Shown: in pieces, positions 25,107-31,323 of the stretch
How the letters are laid out: each line of letters begins with the position of its first letter
Numbering within the stretch: the first letter of the stretch is position 1
Virus record (IMG/VR): IMGVR_UViG_3300035701_001471
Coordinates: 1-31,634 of that record
From: a virus
Strand: one strand, 5' to 3'
Length of the DNA stretch: 31,634 nucleotides
Notes under the pieces: generated by a model
Database searches by the model: none
Told to the model about the DNA's origin: nothing
What the model saw: only the letters and a program-made list of their open reading frames with translations
Made by a program: the position numbers and the translations under genes

Positions 25107-26767
25107 TGCCATCCTTTATAGTTGGGGTCGATCCCTCGCTTGATAATCATGTAAAAGTTGAAGTCCAGATAGACGGAGAGACTGTTCCTCTTACTATTAC
25201 CCATACTGATGGTATTACCAAAATTAAGGCTCCACCTAACTATAGATGGAAACTTAGAATTTGGGGAACTCATATGATGAATGTAATGCTTATACCATCA
25301 CTCTGGTTAAATGCATTTCTTTCGGGTCCTACTCTCCATAGTTTTATGGCATTTCTTAAGGGATATGGTGGTGAGATGTACCATGCTTTTCTAGCTGGCA
25401 AGGGTGGTAAATTCTTTGGTTCTTTTCTGGCTGGTATAGGAGGTAAATACTTTGGTGCATTTATGTATGCTATAGGTGGTAGATTCTTTCCTGCCTATAC
25501 TAAAGGACCGCGTTATTGTCCAGTACGTAATGGACCTCCTATTGAAGAAGGAACAGATCGTACTTACGAAAACATGAGAGGAAACTTCAATCTTATAGGA
25601 TACCAAGAAGATTTCTATCCAGGTCCACCTAATGGAACTTGGATTGATAGTAGTCAGTGTTGTTCAGAATCATATATCTATTATCTAATAATGCCAGTGT
25701 CCGTTGCTGAAGTACCTATTACTGTATATGAATATGAATTAGCTACTGGTAGTATAAGATCAGTAGAGCTTTATTCTGACCCTGAAGCCAATGGATGGAT
25801 TGGTTATATAGCTTTTCTTGAGGACAGAAAAGTTCTTTGTTATCCAGGTAATGACATGACAGAGCTTTTGTATATTGTAGACTTTGAAGATCTATCAAAG
25901 ACCGATATAAACGATGGCTTCTATATATATAGTGTAAATGCTATAGAACGTGAGAATGGAGATATATATATTATTGTCAATGAGAGTGGTACTGTATATA
26001 TAAAGAACTACACTGAAGATAGCTCATGGGAAAGTGTTAGCACCAATGGGGGATGGCTGTACTATGCCTTTGTTCAGGATAGATATTGGGTCTTACCATC
26101 TGATGGCGGTACTAGTATGAACGCAGATATTATTGATATAGTAGATGCTACCGTTGAAACAACTGGCAATGTAACACTAACCCAAAATGCACACGGCGGG
26201 TGGCCAACACTCGGTGATTGCCAAGGAGATTACGAAACTGGTTGCGTCTATTGTTTTGTAGGTGCGACTACATATGACAATATCTATTTTCCAGATCACA
26301 ATGCTTCCGTAGTTATATTAATCAAAATAGATCCAGTAGCAGCAACAATAAGCACAGTACTGACTAATAATTCCGATGATCCTCCTAATCCATTTTCAAG
26401 TTATTGGGGAAGAATATGTTCTAGCAAGAATTATGCTTATTTCTTTGAAAATACTCCTACTGGTACTGGAGATATTATAAGATGCCACGATCTTAGTACC
26501 GTAGGAAACTTTACGCAATACTATAACTCATTTTATGTAGCAGCATTATTGAATGATGACGAGAGTTATTGGTATGTGGACCGTAGTAGCGATACCGTAA
26601 AACATAGTACTGCTAGTGGCAGTGTAATTGGTTCTTATAGTATTCCGCATCGACTACATCCATATACTCCATGGATAGACAATCTTAGCAATGCTACAGT
26701 ATATGGAGATAATATGCAACAAAGTTCTTCCTATAATCATTGGTACCACATATATTTAATAACATAA
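25106..26767 (+). CDS. Tail adhesin: 12-residue repeats followed by a propeller-like domain
   Basis: It is coupled to the previous gene (TAATG). Of the 553 residues, 1-55 form a small beta domain. About 68-135 hold five tandem 12-residue repeats of the type AFLAGKGGKFFG. About 150-553 are rich in Tyr, Asp, Ser and Thr in repeating four-strand-like blocks (for example IGYIAFLEDRKVLCYPG, VYIKNY, YWVLPSDGG), suggesting a six- or seven-bladed beta-propeller. Two Cys pairs (SQCCS; DCQGDYETGCVYC) may form disulfides outside the cell. The repeat core (A-F-L-x-G) resembles the AYLKG core of the 891-residue fibre at 423-3098, hinting at a shared building block. A receptor-binding role is inference from position in the tail-tip cluster. 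Confidence 0.55.
   Translation: MPSFIVGVDPSLDNHVKVEVQIDGETVPLTITHTDGITKIKAPPNYRWKLRIWGTHMMNVMLIPSLWLNAFLSGPTLHSFMAFLKGYGGEMYHAFLAGKGGKFFGSFLAGIGGKYFGAFMYAIGGRFFPAYTKGPRYCPVRNGPPIEEGTDRTYENMRGNFNLIGYQEDFYPGPPNGTWIDSSQCCSESYIYYLIMPVSVAEVPITVYEYELATGSIRSVELYSDPEANGWIGYIAFLEDRKVLCYPGNDMTELLYIVDFEDLSKTDINDGFYIYSVNAIERENGDIYIIVNESGTVYIKNYTEDSSWESVSTNGGWLYYAFVQDRYWVLPSDGGTSMNADIIDIVDATVETTGNVTLTQNAHGGWPTLGDCQGDYETGCVYCFVGATTYDNIYFPDHNASVVILIKIDPVAATISTVLTNNSDDPPNPFSSYWGRICSSKNYAYFFENTPTGTGDIIRCHDLSTVGNFTQYYNSFYVAALLNDDESYWYVDRSSDTVKHSTASGSVIGSYSIPHRLHPYTPWIDNLSNATVYGDNMQQSSSYNHWYHIYLIT
25309..25510 (+). repeat. Coding repeat: five 12-residue AFLxG units
   Basis: The units AFLKGYGGEMYH, AFLAGKGGKFFG, SFLAGIGGKYFG, AFMYAIGGRFFP and a terminal AYTKG are in register with a 36-bp period. 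DNA identity between units is high in the GGTGGTAAATTCTTTGG-type parts, suggesting duplication. Confidence 0.8.
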
Positions 26768-26779
26768 GGAGAGTGTAAT

Positions 26780-27382
26780 ATGGCGACATATAATTGGGAA
26801 ATGTATCTTGGGTCGGCATGGGTTGATATTGAAGCCAATACTTTAGTATTTTCTGGCGATCCTGATGATTTATCAATAGCCATAAATGTAGATGAGTTCA
26901 ATAGTGGTACTCATCTTGGTAGTAATGATCCTGGTACAGATCAGTGTGGTACTACACATAAATACAATATAAAATACGCCTCTAATACACAATTCTTTGG
27001 TGGTACATCAACAACAGCAGAAGTTATTAGTAACACAACTCTTGCGACAACAGAAGCTACGATACGTCTAAAGTTTGTCGATACTTCAGCAGTATCTATA
27101 ACTACAGGATATTTCTTCTGCTTTGATGGTGTTGCTGAAACTGTTGAAGCAGTTGGAGTTCATGTATATGCGATTGAAGTAGGTAAAGCAAATACTACTT
27201 GGGTAGAGATAAACAAGGACTCTGATAGTATTGGCGGTAACAACAGCGGCGAAAGATTAGATCTTGCTTCCCAAACAACAGCTGCTACAGATCATTATTT
27301 CTATCTTGCTATAACTGCTGGTCCTGAAACCTATGGTCCTAAGACACAGTTCGATTTTGGCGTAGCACTTACCTATTCATAA
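26780..27382 (+). CDS. Hypothetical virion protein, beta-rich
   Basis: AAGGAG lies upstream of ATG. The 200-residue protein begins TYNWEMYLGSAWVDIEAN, a beta start common to phage tail and head appendage proteins that describe a sample-like domain. It continues with Thr/Ser-rich strands and two isolated Cys residues. No membrane segment, coiled coil or catalytic motif is seen. It lies between the adhesin and the endolysin, so it may be a last tail-tip component or a receptor-binding accessory. I do not recognise the family. Confidence 0.5.
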   Translation: MATYNWEMYLGSAWVDIEANTLVFSGDPDDLSIAINVDEFNSGTHLGSNDPGTDQCGTTHKYNIKYASNTQFFGGTSTTAEVISNTTLATTEATIRLKFVDTSAVSITTGYFFCFDGVAETVEAVGVHVYAIEVGKANTTWVEINKDSDSIGGNNSGERLDLASQTTAATDHYFYLAITAGPETYGPKTQFDFGVALTYS

Positions 27383-27393
27383 GGAGAATAACA

Positions 27394-28143
27394 ATGGAAA
27401 CTTTATTTGATGTATGGGAAGGAAGTCTCGATATTGATGAAGAAGTTATTCATAATGGTGGCATAGTTGGATTATTTATCAGACTCAATCACATGAGTGG
27501 TGGGCATCATATGGATGCCAACTTTACTACTCAATGGATACAATCTCAAAACTTCTTACGAGCACCATACTTTGTCTATAATCCATGGGTAGATGGTAAA
27601 ACAAACTTTAGATGGTTAATGGCAAATTTACCAAAGAATGATGTGACTGTAGTTGCTACTGATATAGAGGTAAAGTATCCAGACTATTCAGCAGAAGTAT
27701 ATGCAGACGAAGTACAGATATTTACAGACCTCACAAAGGCACAAGTTCATTTGATAATCTATACTGGTCAATGGTTCTTGCCAACCCTAACCCACTGGCC
27801 AACTAATGTAGGGTATTGGTGGGCTAGGTATCCAGATAAATTCTATCCCACACCATCTGAAGTATGGAATTACGAGAAACTTGAAGTAGAGACTGAGCGA
27901 TATGGTTTCTATCCAGATCCACAAAAGAAATGCCCTGGTCCAATAGAAGTATGGCAGTGTTCAGGTGATAGACTCAAGCTACCAGGTTGTTGTGGTCGAG
28001 CAGTTGATGTAAACTTAGTGAATAAGACATTACCAGCTCTAAAGGCATGGTGGGGAGTACAATCTCCACCAGTACTAACATGCGAGCAGAAAGTAGATAT
28101 ACTATGGGCTAAAGCTAAGACTATGGGATGGACATTACCATGA
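27394..28143 (+). CDS. Endolysin, GH25-type lysozyme (muramidase)
   Basis: AAGGAG lies 8 nt before ATG. The 249-residue protein follows the GH25 TIM-barrel pattern: first strand with Asp6 (FDVWEGSLDIDEEVIHNG), second strand GLFIRLNHMSGG, a Y-x-V-Y-N-P strand at 59-64, the catalytic pair D90-I-E92 in VVATDIEVKYPDYS, IIYTGQWFLPTL, and the WWARYP strand typical of this family. The region ending at residue 210 has CPGPIEVWQCSGDRLKLPGCCGRAVDVNL, matching the usual W-Q-x-x-x-x-x-x-x-G-x-x-x-D-x-N ending. A short C-terminal motif (TCEQKVDILWAKAKTMGW) recurs in phage proteins and may be a wall-binding or partner tail. There is no signal peptide, so release needs a holin. The reaction is cleavage of the MurNAc-GlcNAc bond of peptidoglycan. 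Confidence 0.85.
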   Translation: METLFDVWEGSLDIDEEVIHNGGIVGLFIRLNHMSGGHHMDANFTTQWIQSQNFLRAPYFVYNPWVDGKTNFRWLMANLPKNDVTVVATDIEVKYPDYSAEVYADEVQIFTDLTKAQVHLIIYTGQWFLPTLTHWPTNVGYWWARYPDKFYPTPSEVWNYEKLEVETERYGFYPDPQKKCPGPIEVWQCSGDRLKLPGCCGRAVDVNLVNKTLPALKAWWGVQSPPVLTCEQKVDILWAKAKTMGWTLP

Positions 28144-28176
28144 CGATGAAACCAATCCTACGTAGGAGTGTGTAAT

Positions 28177-28392
28177 ATGGCAACAAAGAAAGCACCAAAA
28201 GGTAAGTCGAAGATCTTTATCAAGCCATCTAAGCGAGGTACATTTACTAAGGCTGCCAAGAAATCTGGAAAGAGCGTTCCCGGCAAGGCAACCGAGGTAC
28301 TGAATGATCCTAATGCCTCACCCGAGATGAAGAAGAAAGCAAACTTTGCACGTAATTCCGCAAAGTGGAAGAAGGGCAAGCGCAAGAAATGA
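28177..28392 (+). CDS. Small basic conserved phage protein
   Basis: I place the start at ATG 28177 (AGGAG 8 nt upstream) rather than the GTG at 28168. The 71 residues are very lysine-rich. The core FTKAAKKSGKSVPGKATEVLNDPNASPEMKKKANFARNSAKW matches, from memory, a small phage family with the pattern FTxAAxxxGxSVxxxAxxVLxNxxxxSPxMxKKANFAxNAxKW whose function is unknown. The basic C-terminus KWKKGKRKK suggests binding to nucleic acid or to acidic partners. Its stop overlaps the HNH nuclease start (ATGA), so the two are coupled. Confidence 0.7.
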   Translation: MATKKAPKGKSKIFIKPSKRGTFTKAAKKSGKSVPGKATEVLNDPNASPEMKKKANFARNSAKWKKGKRKK

Positions 28393-28850
28393 CAACCAAT
28401 AATCCTGATTATATGCGCCAATGGCGTAAGAACAATCCAGATAAAGTAAAACGCAATCGGCAACGGTACAAAAACACAGACCGTTATCGCCAGCATGCTC
28501 GTGAATATTACGCAGACAATCGAGAAGCCAAAAGAGTTTATGCTAAGGCTTATAGACTTGCTCACAAAGCACAGATAAAAGCTAGCAAGATAAAGCATCT
28601 ATATGGTGAACTCGACTACAACCTAATATTCGAGGAACAGAATGGCTGTTGTGCTATATGTGGAAGGCATCAGTCGCAACTCAGTCAATCCCTCTGCGTA
28701 GATCACGACCATAAGACAGGTGAGATCAGAGGATTGCTTTGTTCGGATTGTAACTTAGGTCTTGGCTGTTTTCAGGATAGTGCTGTCAATCTGAAGTATG
28801 CCCTTTCTTACACACAGAGGTGGAAGAAAGGAGGTAAGAAGAAGAAATAG
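28389..28850 (+). CDS. HNH nuclease of the recombination endonuclease VII type
   Basis: I choose ATG 28389, which overlaps the previous stop as ATGA; the frame stays open to an upstream ATG at 28365. The 153-residue protein has an N-terminal basic helical region (about 1-70, rich in Arg, Lys, Tyr) and a nuclease core: CAIC (88-91), VDHDHKTGEIRG (104-115) and CSDCNLGLG (118-126). This matches the endonuclease VII family, with four Cys binding structural zinc and the DHDH/N residues forming the catalytic beta-beta-alpha metal site. T4 endonuclease VII resolves branched DNA before packaging; similar free-standing enzymes in phages can also be homing-type nucleases. The Lys-rich end (RWKKGGKKKK) echoes the previous protein's tail. 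Confidence 0.85.
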   Translation: MTTNNPDYMRQWRKNNPDKVKRNRQRYKNTDRYRQHAREYYADNREAKRVYAKAYRLAHKAQIKASKIKHLYGELDYNLIFEEQNGCCAICGRHQSQLSQSLCVDHDHKTGEIRGLLCSDCNLGLGCFQDSAVNLKYALSYTQRWKKGGKKKK

Positions 28851-28886
28851 ATGGGATGCAAAAAAGGAAAGAAGAAGAAGAAATAA
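28851..28886 (+). CDS. Possible 11-residue lysine peptide ORF
   Basis: ATG 28851 directly follows the HNH stop and encodes MGCKKGKKKKK, then TAA. AAGGAGG (28828-28834) is 16 nt away, too far for strong initiation, and the downstream gene's ribosome-binding site overlaps its end. It may simply be a relic of a duplicated lysine-rich 3' end. Low confidence as a gene. Confidence 0.2.
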   Translation: MGCKKGKKKKK

Positions 28887-28898
28887 GGAGGTATCCTT

Positions 28899-29051
28899 AT
28901 GCCATACAGACTGAACCCTAAGAATAAACGTCAGGTACAAGTCAAGCAAGGTGCTAAATGGACCAAGAAGAAAACTTACCGGAGCAAGAAGAAAGCCCTA
29001 AAGTTACAGAGGGCGCTGTACCTGAACGTGACAGCCAAGGGCAAAGGGTAA
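28899..29051 (+). CDS. Small basic protein (50 residues)
   Basis: AAGGAGG lies 7 nt before ATG 28899, one of the best ribosome-binding sites in the window. The 50-residue product starts MPYRLNPKNKRQVQVKQGAKW and has a central lysine cluster (TKKKTYRSKKKALKLQRALYLN), which looks like a short basic helix. There are no acidic residues, so it probably binds nucleic acid or an acidic partner. It overlaps the next gene by 94 nt in another frame. It belongs to the run of four basic products between endolysin and holin. Confidence 0.6.
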   Translation: MPYRLNPKNKRQVQVKQGAKWTKKKTYRSKKKALKLQRALYLNVTAKGKG

Positions 29052-29197
29052 TCCTCAAGTCTCTTGGGGCATTACTTATCGAGTCTAGCCTAGCGGGAGA
29101 TAGTCCTACTCCCTATCCTTCATACTGTGCTCTTATGGATAACTCCGAACAGTTCTGGCTAGAGAACCAAGACAAACTTTTATATAATCCTAATTAG
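28958..29197 (+). CDS. Small acidic protein overlapping the basic gene (79 residues)
   Basis: ATG 28958 lies inside the preceding basic ORF, in the -1 register relative to it, with AAGGTG 5 nt upstream. The N-terminal half is strongly acidic (MDQEENLPEQEESPKVTEG). The second half has a short hydrophobic patch (LKSLGALLIESSLAG) and an aromatic tail (EQFWLENQDKLLYNPN). The 94-nt shared DNA encodes a Lys/Arg-rich chain in one frame and an Asp/Glu-rich chain in the other. No family is recognised. It ends 9 nt before the holin candidate, whose ribosome-binding site lies between them. Confidence 0.5.
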   Translation: MDQEENLPEQEESPKVTEGAVPERDSQGQRVILKSLGALLIESSLAGDSPTPYPSYCALMDNSEQFWLENQDKLLYNPN

Positions 29198-29206
29198 GAG
29201 AATGAT

Positions 29207-29521
29207 ATGCCTATCAAAATTACTTTTGAATTACTGCCAATTGTGGCAGTGTTACTTGTACTTGCAGCTTGGTACATACCAAAGTTCAAAGATTGGTATG
29301 GCGCCCTGGCCCCGGAACGCAAACAATTATTCATGGTTGGAGCAATGTTCGTTGTTGTCTTGTTCGCTGTTGCTGGAAGCGCACTTGGTTTCTTAGCAAT
29401 CTACACGGGCCCAACCTGGCGTGAATGGTTATGGTATCCACTTATAGACTTTGTTGCCGCGATCATGGTCAATGCTGGTGTATACAAGGGCACCAACTAC
29501 ATGCTTGGACCAAAAGCATAA
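29207..29521 (+). CDS. Holin candidate, three membrane segments
   Basis: AGGAG lies 7 nt before ATG. The 104-residue protein has three hydrophobic stretches: about 8-24 (LLPIVAVLLVLAAWYIP), 41-64 (MVGAMFVVVLFAVAGSALGFLAIY) and 75-92 (YPLIDFVAAIMVNAGVYKG), joined by a basic loop (KFKDWYGALAPERKQ) and a short GPTWREW turn. This size and topology fit class I phage holins, which make pores that let the endolysin reach the wall. The endolysin gene lies four small genes upstream in the same operon. It is the last gene before the terminator. Alternative: another small phage membrane protein. I do not place it in a named holin family. Confidence 0.65.
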   Translation: MPIKITFELLPIVAVLLVLAAWYIPKFKDWYGALAPERKQLFMVGAMFVVVLFAVAGSALGFLAIYTGPTWREWLWYPLIDFVAAIMVNAGVYKGTNYMLGPKA

Positions 29522-29540
29522 GCCTCCACAGTGTGGAGGC
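29522..29540. repeat. CTCCAC palindrome, copy 5 (after the holin candidate)
   Basis: GCCTCCACAGTGTGGAGGC has nine-base arms around one central G. It lies immediately after the last plus-strand stop and just before the terminator hairpin. The core is identical to copy 2. Confidence 0.75.
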
Positions 29541-29548
29541 AGATATAA

Positions 29549-29585
29549 AAGTACCCCATTCTTACGAGTGGGGTACTTCTGTTTT
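29549..29585. terminator. Bidirectional intrinsic terminator between convergent operons
   Basis: AAGTACCCCATTC (29549-29561), loop TTAC, GAGTGGGGTACTT (29566-29578) form a 13-bp stem with one G-U. TTCTGTTTT follows on the plus strand, and on the minus strand the stem is followed by TTTTATAT. It therefore can stop transcription from both sides, fitting the plus operon that ends at 29521 and the minus cluster that ends at 29657. The loop TTAC matches the hairpin at 8137-8160. Confidence 0.85.
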
Positions 29586-29656
29586 AGGAGGATGCCTGCT
29601 TGGTACAGGCACCCTGGGAGGGAATACGCGTCAAGAGGAGCAGCTTGACCTATTAA

Positions 29657-30202
29657 TTATAGCACAGCTTCATTGATACGAACAAGACTATCTGGTAGTC
29701 TATCTTTCTCGAAGTCAAAATAAAGACCGCTCAAATATTCTCTTGACATAGCAGCTTTATCTTCATACCTCTTAGTCATACTATTCCATATATGCTCTAC
29801 AAGATACCATCTTGGTTTATAAAAGTATGGTATCCAAAACATACCAGTAAGAGATTGATTAACTAAAGCATAGGCGCATAAGGGAAGATCATAAGGTTTT
29901 ATAAAAGCGTGCCTGTAGCTATCAATAAATATTCGATTGGTATTATAGGGCCGATAACCATTTAGACTACGATAGTCATAGGTTTGATTATGCTTAGCTT
30001 CAACTCTTCCTAGAATACCATTTATATTTATCCTTATATCGCCAGGGTCAATGTAGTTATCCACTATTTCATATGTAGCTGTAAACTCTACATCATATTC
30101 TTGTCTATGTAAGTACATAAAGACAGCCCTCTCGCAAGGTTCAGCATCTTTGAGCCATATTGCGAAGTTATTTTGTTCTTCCTTTGTGTATATGCTCATC
30201 AT
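29657..30202 (-). CDS. Hypothetical protein with a possible PD-(D/E)xK nuclease-like core
   Basis: AAGGAG lies 8 nt before the first of two adjacent ATG codons. The 181-residue protein has a helical start (1-35) and then a strand-rich core: DPGD at 52-55, INGILGRVEAKHN with E68-A-K70, and later strands (CAYALVN, MFWIPYFYK). Asp52/Asp55 followed by Glu-x-Lys after a hydrophobic strand is the layout of PD-(D/E)xK fold enzymes, which act on DNA. The match is by pattern only and the flanking elements are not conserved enough for certainty. It starts with an ATGA overlap on the tiny membrane ORF upstream, so it is the last gene of the minus-strand cluster. Confidence 0.6.
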   Translation of the reverse strand: MMSIYTKEEQNNFAIWLKDAEPCERAVFMYLHRQEYDVEFTATYEIVDNYIDPGDIRININGILGRVEAKHNQTYDYRSLNGYRPYNTNRIFIDSYRHAFIKPYDLPLCAYALVNQSLTGMFWIPYFYKPRWYLVEHIWNSMTKRYEDKAAMSREYLSGLYFDFEKDRLPDSLVRINEAVL

Positions 30203-30270
30203 GTATTCTTCTCCTTACGAGATGCTATAAAATATACTATTAGTAAGCAAACTACAATAAAGAAATCCAT
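30199..30270 (-). CDS. Tiny single-span membrane protein (23 residues)
   Basis: This ORF starts with ATG at 30270-30268, sharing one base with the stop of the upstream gene (TAATG), and stops with TGA at 30201-30199, overlapping the next start (ATGA). It encodes a hydrophobic helix (DFFIVVCLLIVYFIA) with a basic tail SRKEKNT, the arrangement of a small type I or II membrane peptide with its charged end in the cytoplasm. Both junctions are the same coupling types used throughout this genome, which supports a real gene despite the weak ribosome-binding site. Function unknown. Confidence 0.5.
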   Translation of the reverse strand: MDFFIVVCLLIVYFIASRKEKNT

Positions 30271-31013
30271 TATCTTACCGGAGTATGATTAGCTACACGG
30301 AGTAGCTCTTCAGGAGCGTTCTTCAAGTAAAGCACCTGAGTTGCAAGCATATCGCACATAGGTACATCACGAGTGACTACACAATGCTCTATGATGCGCT
30401 TGCCAGTTTTGGGATCGTACTCATGCACGTTGTGGGAGCTTAGGTTCTTCAAGATAAACTTGGGGTGTCTGAAACCAGCCTCGTATAAAGAGATCTGTTT
30501 CTTCTCTTTCCATTCCTTGCGCTGTCGGCGGTTTAGGATAGACAGTAAAAGGTCCTCAGCACGTACTGTGGCTTCATTAGCCAGCCTTATACGCTCAAGT
30601 TCTCTTACTCGCTCTGCCTCTCTACGTTGAATAGCTTCGGCAGCAGCTTGTGCTACAGCCTTAGCAGCCGCGGCAATCTCTTCAGGAGTTTTGACCGGAG
30701 CCTGATATTCGCCAAGAACTATTGTGCTGTAATCAAGAGGATTAGGAGTAGCAACACGGTAACTACCAACAGGTGTCCAGGCTCCCCAAATAGTAGCTGT
30801 ATCCCAAGCAGAAGTGCTTGGAGTAGCCTGAATACCACCAGTAGTACCATTGGGGGCTTGCCAATATACCCATACCTTCTGAACTTCATTGGTAGACGTA
30901 GAAGATGTCACCTTATAGGTAACATTCCAATCACCCCAACAAGTGCCAGCACTATAGTAACTAGCTGTAGTATCGCCATATGCAGTAACATTATAATTAT
31001 CACCGCAAGACAT
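30270..31013 (-). CDS. Modular protein: beta N-domain, Ala/Glu helix, conserved phage C-terminal domain
   Basis: GGAGG lies 7 nt before ATG. Of the 247 residues, 1-107 are Thr/Ser/Trp-rich strands with two Cys (MSCGDNYNVTAYGDTTASYY), like a small beta-sandwich. About 108-160 form a charged helix (AAAAKAVAQAAAEAIQRREAER...). About 160-247 match a C-terminal domain I recall from many phage-related proteins: LLLSILxxxQRxEW, then a basic strand, HNVHEYDPKTGKRI, a Cys/His segment, and the ending CDMLATQVLYLKNAPEELLRVANHT, where ML-x-Q-x-L-x-L-x-x-x-x-E-x-x-L-R-x-A-N is the family signature. Its function is not known to me. The neighbour downstream on the mRNA is the tiny membrane ORF; upstream is the 102-residue protein. 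Confidence 0.65.
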   Translation of the reverse strand: MSCGDNYNVTAYGDTTASYYSAGTCWGDWNVTYKVTSSTSTNEVQKVWVYWQAPNGTTGGIQATPSTSAWDTATIWGAWTPVGSYRVATPNPLDYSTIVLGEYQAPVKTPEEIAAAAKAVAQAAAEAIQRREAERVRELERIRLANEATVRAEDLLLSILNRRQRKEWKEKKQISLYEAGFRHPKFILKNLSSHNVHEYDPKTGKRIIEHCVVTRDVPMCDMLATQVLYLKNAPEELLRVANHTPVR

Positions 31014-31014
31014 A

Positions 31015-31323
31015 TCAGCCTCCAGAGATAGGTGGTACTAAAATTATCTTCTCCATCTTAGGATCAAACTCCGTAATCTTTTCTCCCTGGGCTCCACCTT
31101 TCTTGACAGAGAAAGCTACATAGCGTTTCTTGGTCAAGCGGTCAAACGTTTCACGAGCTGCATCCACTTCGTCTTTACTATCGCTATCCCAAATTATCTT
31201 CTGATCACCAGAACCATCCATTATTCTCATTGTACCCATATCTTCTCTCCTTCTAATGTTGCGTTCCAGTTGGAACGTTAGTAGGTCAGCTAGCCACGAG
31301 GCATCACTATAAAACTTAGTCAT
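31015..31323 (-). CDS. Small conserved phage-associated protein ending in Gly-Gly
   Basis: It overlaps the upstream gene by ATGA. The 102-residue protein matches a family I recall with the order MRIxDxxG, xxWDxDxxDEVxxARxxFDxLxxKxYxAFxV, then a G-rich hairpin, ITEFDPxxEKIILVPPxxGG. Here this starts at MRIMDGSG (about residue 32) and ends PPISGG. The N-terminal 30 residues are an extension (WLADLLTFQLERNIRRRED). It is an alpha/beta fold with a terminal diglycine, and family members often sit beside the downstream gene's C-terminal domain family. Function not established; the GG end is noted because ubiquitin-like proteins end that way, without other evidence. Confidence 0.65.
   Translation of the reverse strand: MTKFYSDASWLADLLTFQLERNIRRREDMGTMRIMDGSGDQKIIWDSDSKDEVDAARETFDRLTKKRYVAFSVKKGGAQGEKITEFDPKMEKIILVPPISGG

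Noticed and set aside
28158-28598. 146-residue hydrophobic minus-strand ORF that looks like a membrane protein
   Set aside because: It is the antisense of two lysine-rich genes with strong signals; AAG codons read in reverse give Phe/Leu.
30373-31031. Plus-strand ORFs opposite the minus cluster (30373-30630, 30627-31031)
   Set aside because: Ser/Arg-rich shadows of the 247-residue gene without ribosome-binding sites.
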